Positions 5,158 to 5,314 of a stretch of DNA of 5,314 nucleotides are shown here, one piece after another (position 1 is the first letter of the stretch; every line of letters starts with the position of its first letter). The position numbers were made by a program, and so were the translations under genes. A model generated the notes under the pieces. The model was not told the DNA's origin. It ran no database searches and worked only from the letters and a program-made list of their open reading frames with translations. Origin of the DNA: Planctomicrobium sp. (GTDB lineage: Bacteria; Planctomycetota; Planctomycetia; Planctomycetales; Planctomycetaceae); contig JABJMI010000167.1 of assembly GCA_018659505.1 (NCBI GenBank), forward strand, positions 1 to 5,314, in the 5' to 3' direction.

Positions 5158-5314
5158 TTGTCAAATTGAGGTGAGTAGTGGTGACGTCAATGGAATTCGA
5201 GACGTCACGAAGGTAAATCGCAAACTAAAAGATGTTTCAGAATTTGGGCAGATTGATTTGAAGTTTCAGCCCGAAATTGCCGAAGGGGGACTATTTCAGC
5301 GATCTCCAACGGCA
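5138..5314 (+). CDS. 5' end of an unidentified protein gene (partial, GTG start)
   Basis: From the GTG at 5138 the frame is open for 59 codons to the exact end of the window. The codon immediately before the GTG is an in-frame TGA, so the protein cannot start earlier, and AGGGAG six bases upstream makes GTG a convincing start. The peptide starts MKKQSELCQIEVSSGDVNG and is hydrophilic, with no signal peptide or membrane segment in the visible part. I do not recognise a family. The gene is divergent from the TPR lipoprotein-like gene with only 76 bases between starts, so the two may share control sequences. Two 8-bp dyads, each with a 12-base spacer, lie at the start codon and within codons 15-24. 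Confidence 0.6.
   Translation, partial: MKKQSELCQIEVSSGDVNGIRDVTKVNRKLKDVSEFGQIDLKFQPEIAEGGLFQRSPTA
5181..5208. repeat. 8-bp dyad inside the 5' end of the partial gene
   Basis: GTGACGTC (5181-5188) and GACGTCAC (5201-5208) form a perfect inverted repeat with a 12-base spacer. It encodes part of the reading frame (Asp-Val in both arms). It could be a protein-binding site, an mRNA hairpin or chance. Confidence 0.4.

Noticed and set aside
5159..5164. Perfect TTGACA -35-like box on the - strand upstream of the TPR gene
   Set aside because: No acceptable -10 box lies 16-18 bases downstream (the best is TTCACT), so it was not called as a promoter.

Overview
This window looks like an ordinary chromosomal stretch from a planctomycete-like bacterium, with roughly balanced base composition. 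That placement is an inference, not a database result. It rests on the mix of genes, the short (about 464-residue) glucose-6-phosphate isomerase, a lipoprotein-like TPR protein with a Gln/Met/Pro-rich tail, and a short palindromic intergenic repeat of a kind I associate with these genomes.

Layout from left to right: (1) the last 25 codons of an unidentified + strand gene end at 80. (2) A convergent intergenic region holds a bidirectional intrinsic terminator (112-145) and a second hairpin (226-253). (3) On the - strand (278-1387) lies a membrane-anchored SurA/parvulin-type peptidyl-prolyl isomerase-like protein, whose two canonical parvulin histidines appear to be replaced. (4) A 316-bp divergent intergenic region separates it from (5) pyrE (orotate phosphoribosyltransferase, 1704-2258, +). 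(6) A palindromic REP/MITE-like repeat lies in the pyrE-pgi gap, followed by (7) pgi (2363-3757, +). (8) A short convergent gap contains hairpins, then (9) a - strand TPR lipoprotein-like gene (3823-5061). (10) Only 76 bp away, divergently, is the 5' end of an unidentified + strand gene starting at a GTG (5138), which runs off the window.

The genes do not form one functional pathway. pyrE (pyrimidine synthesis) and pgi (glycolysis/gluconeogenesis) share a strand and may be co-transcribed through the repeat. The PPIase-like protein and the TPR protein are envelope proteins by their N-terminal signals. I see no phage, CRISPR, toxin-antitoxin or transposase gene and no clear new biological system. 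The most notable items are the intergenic repeat with its duplicated flanking 9-mer, the degenerate parvulin active site, the GTG start enclosed in a hairpin loop, and two 3'-end hairpins that share the same loop sequence.
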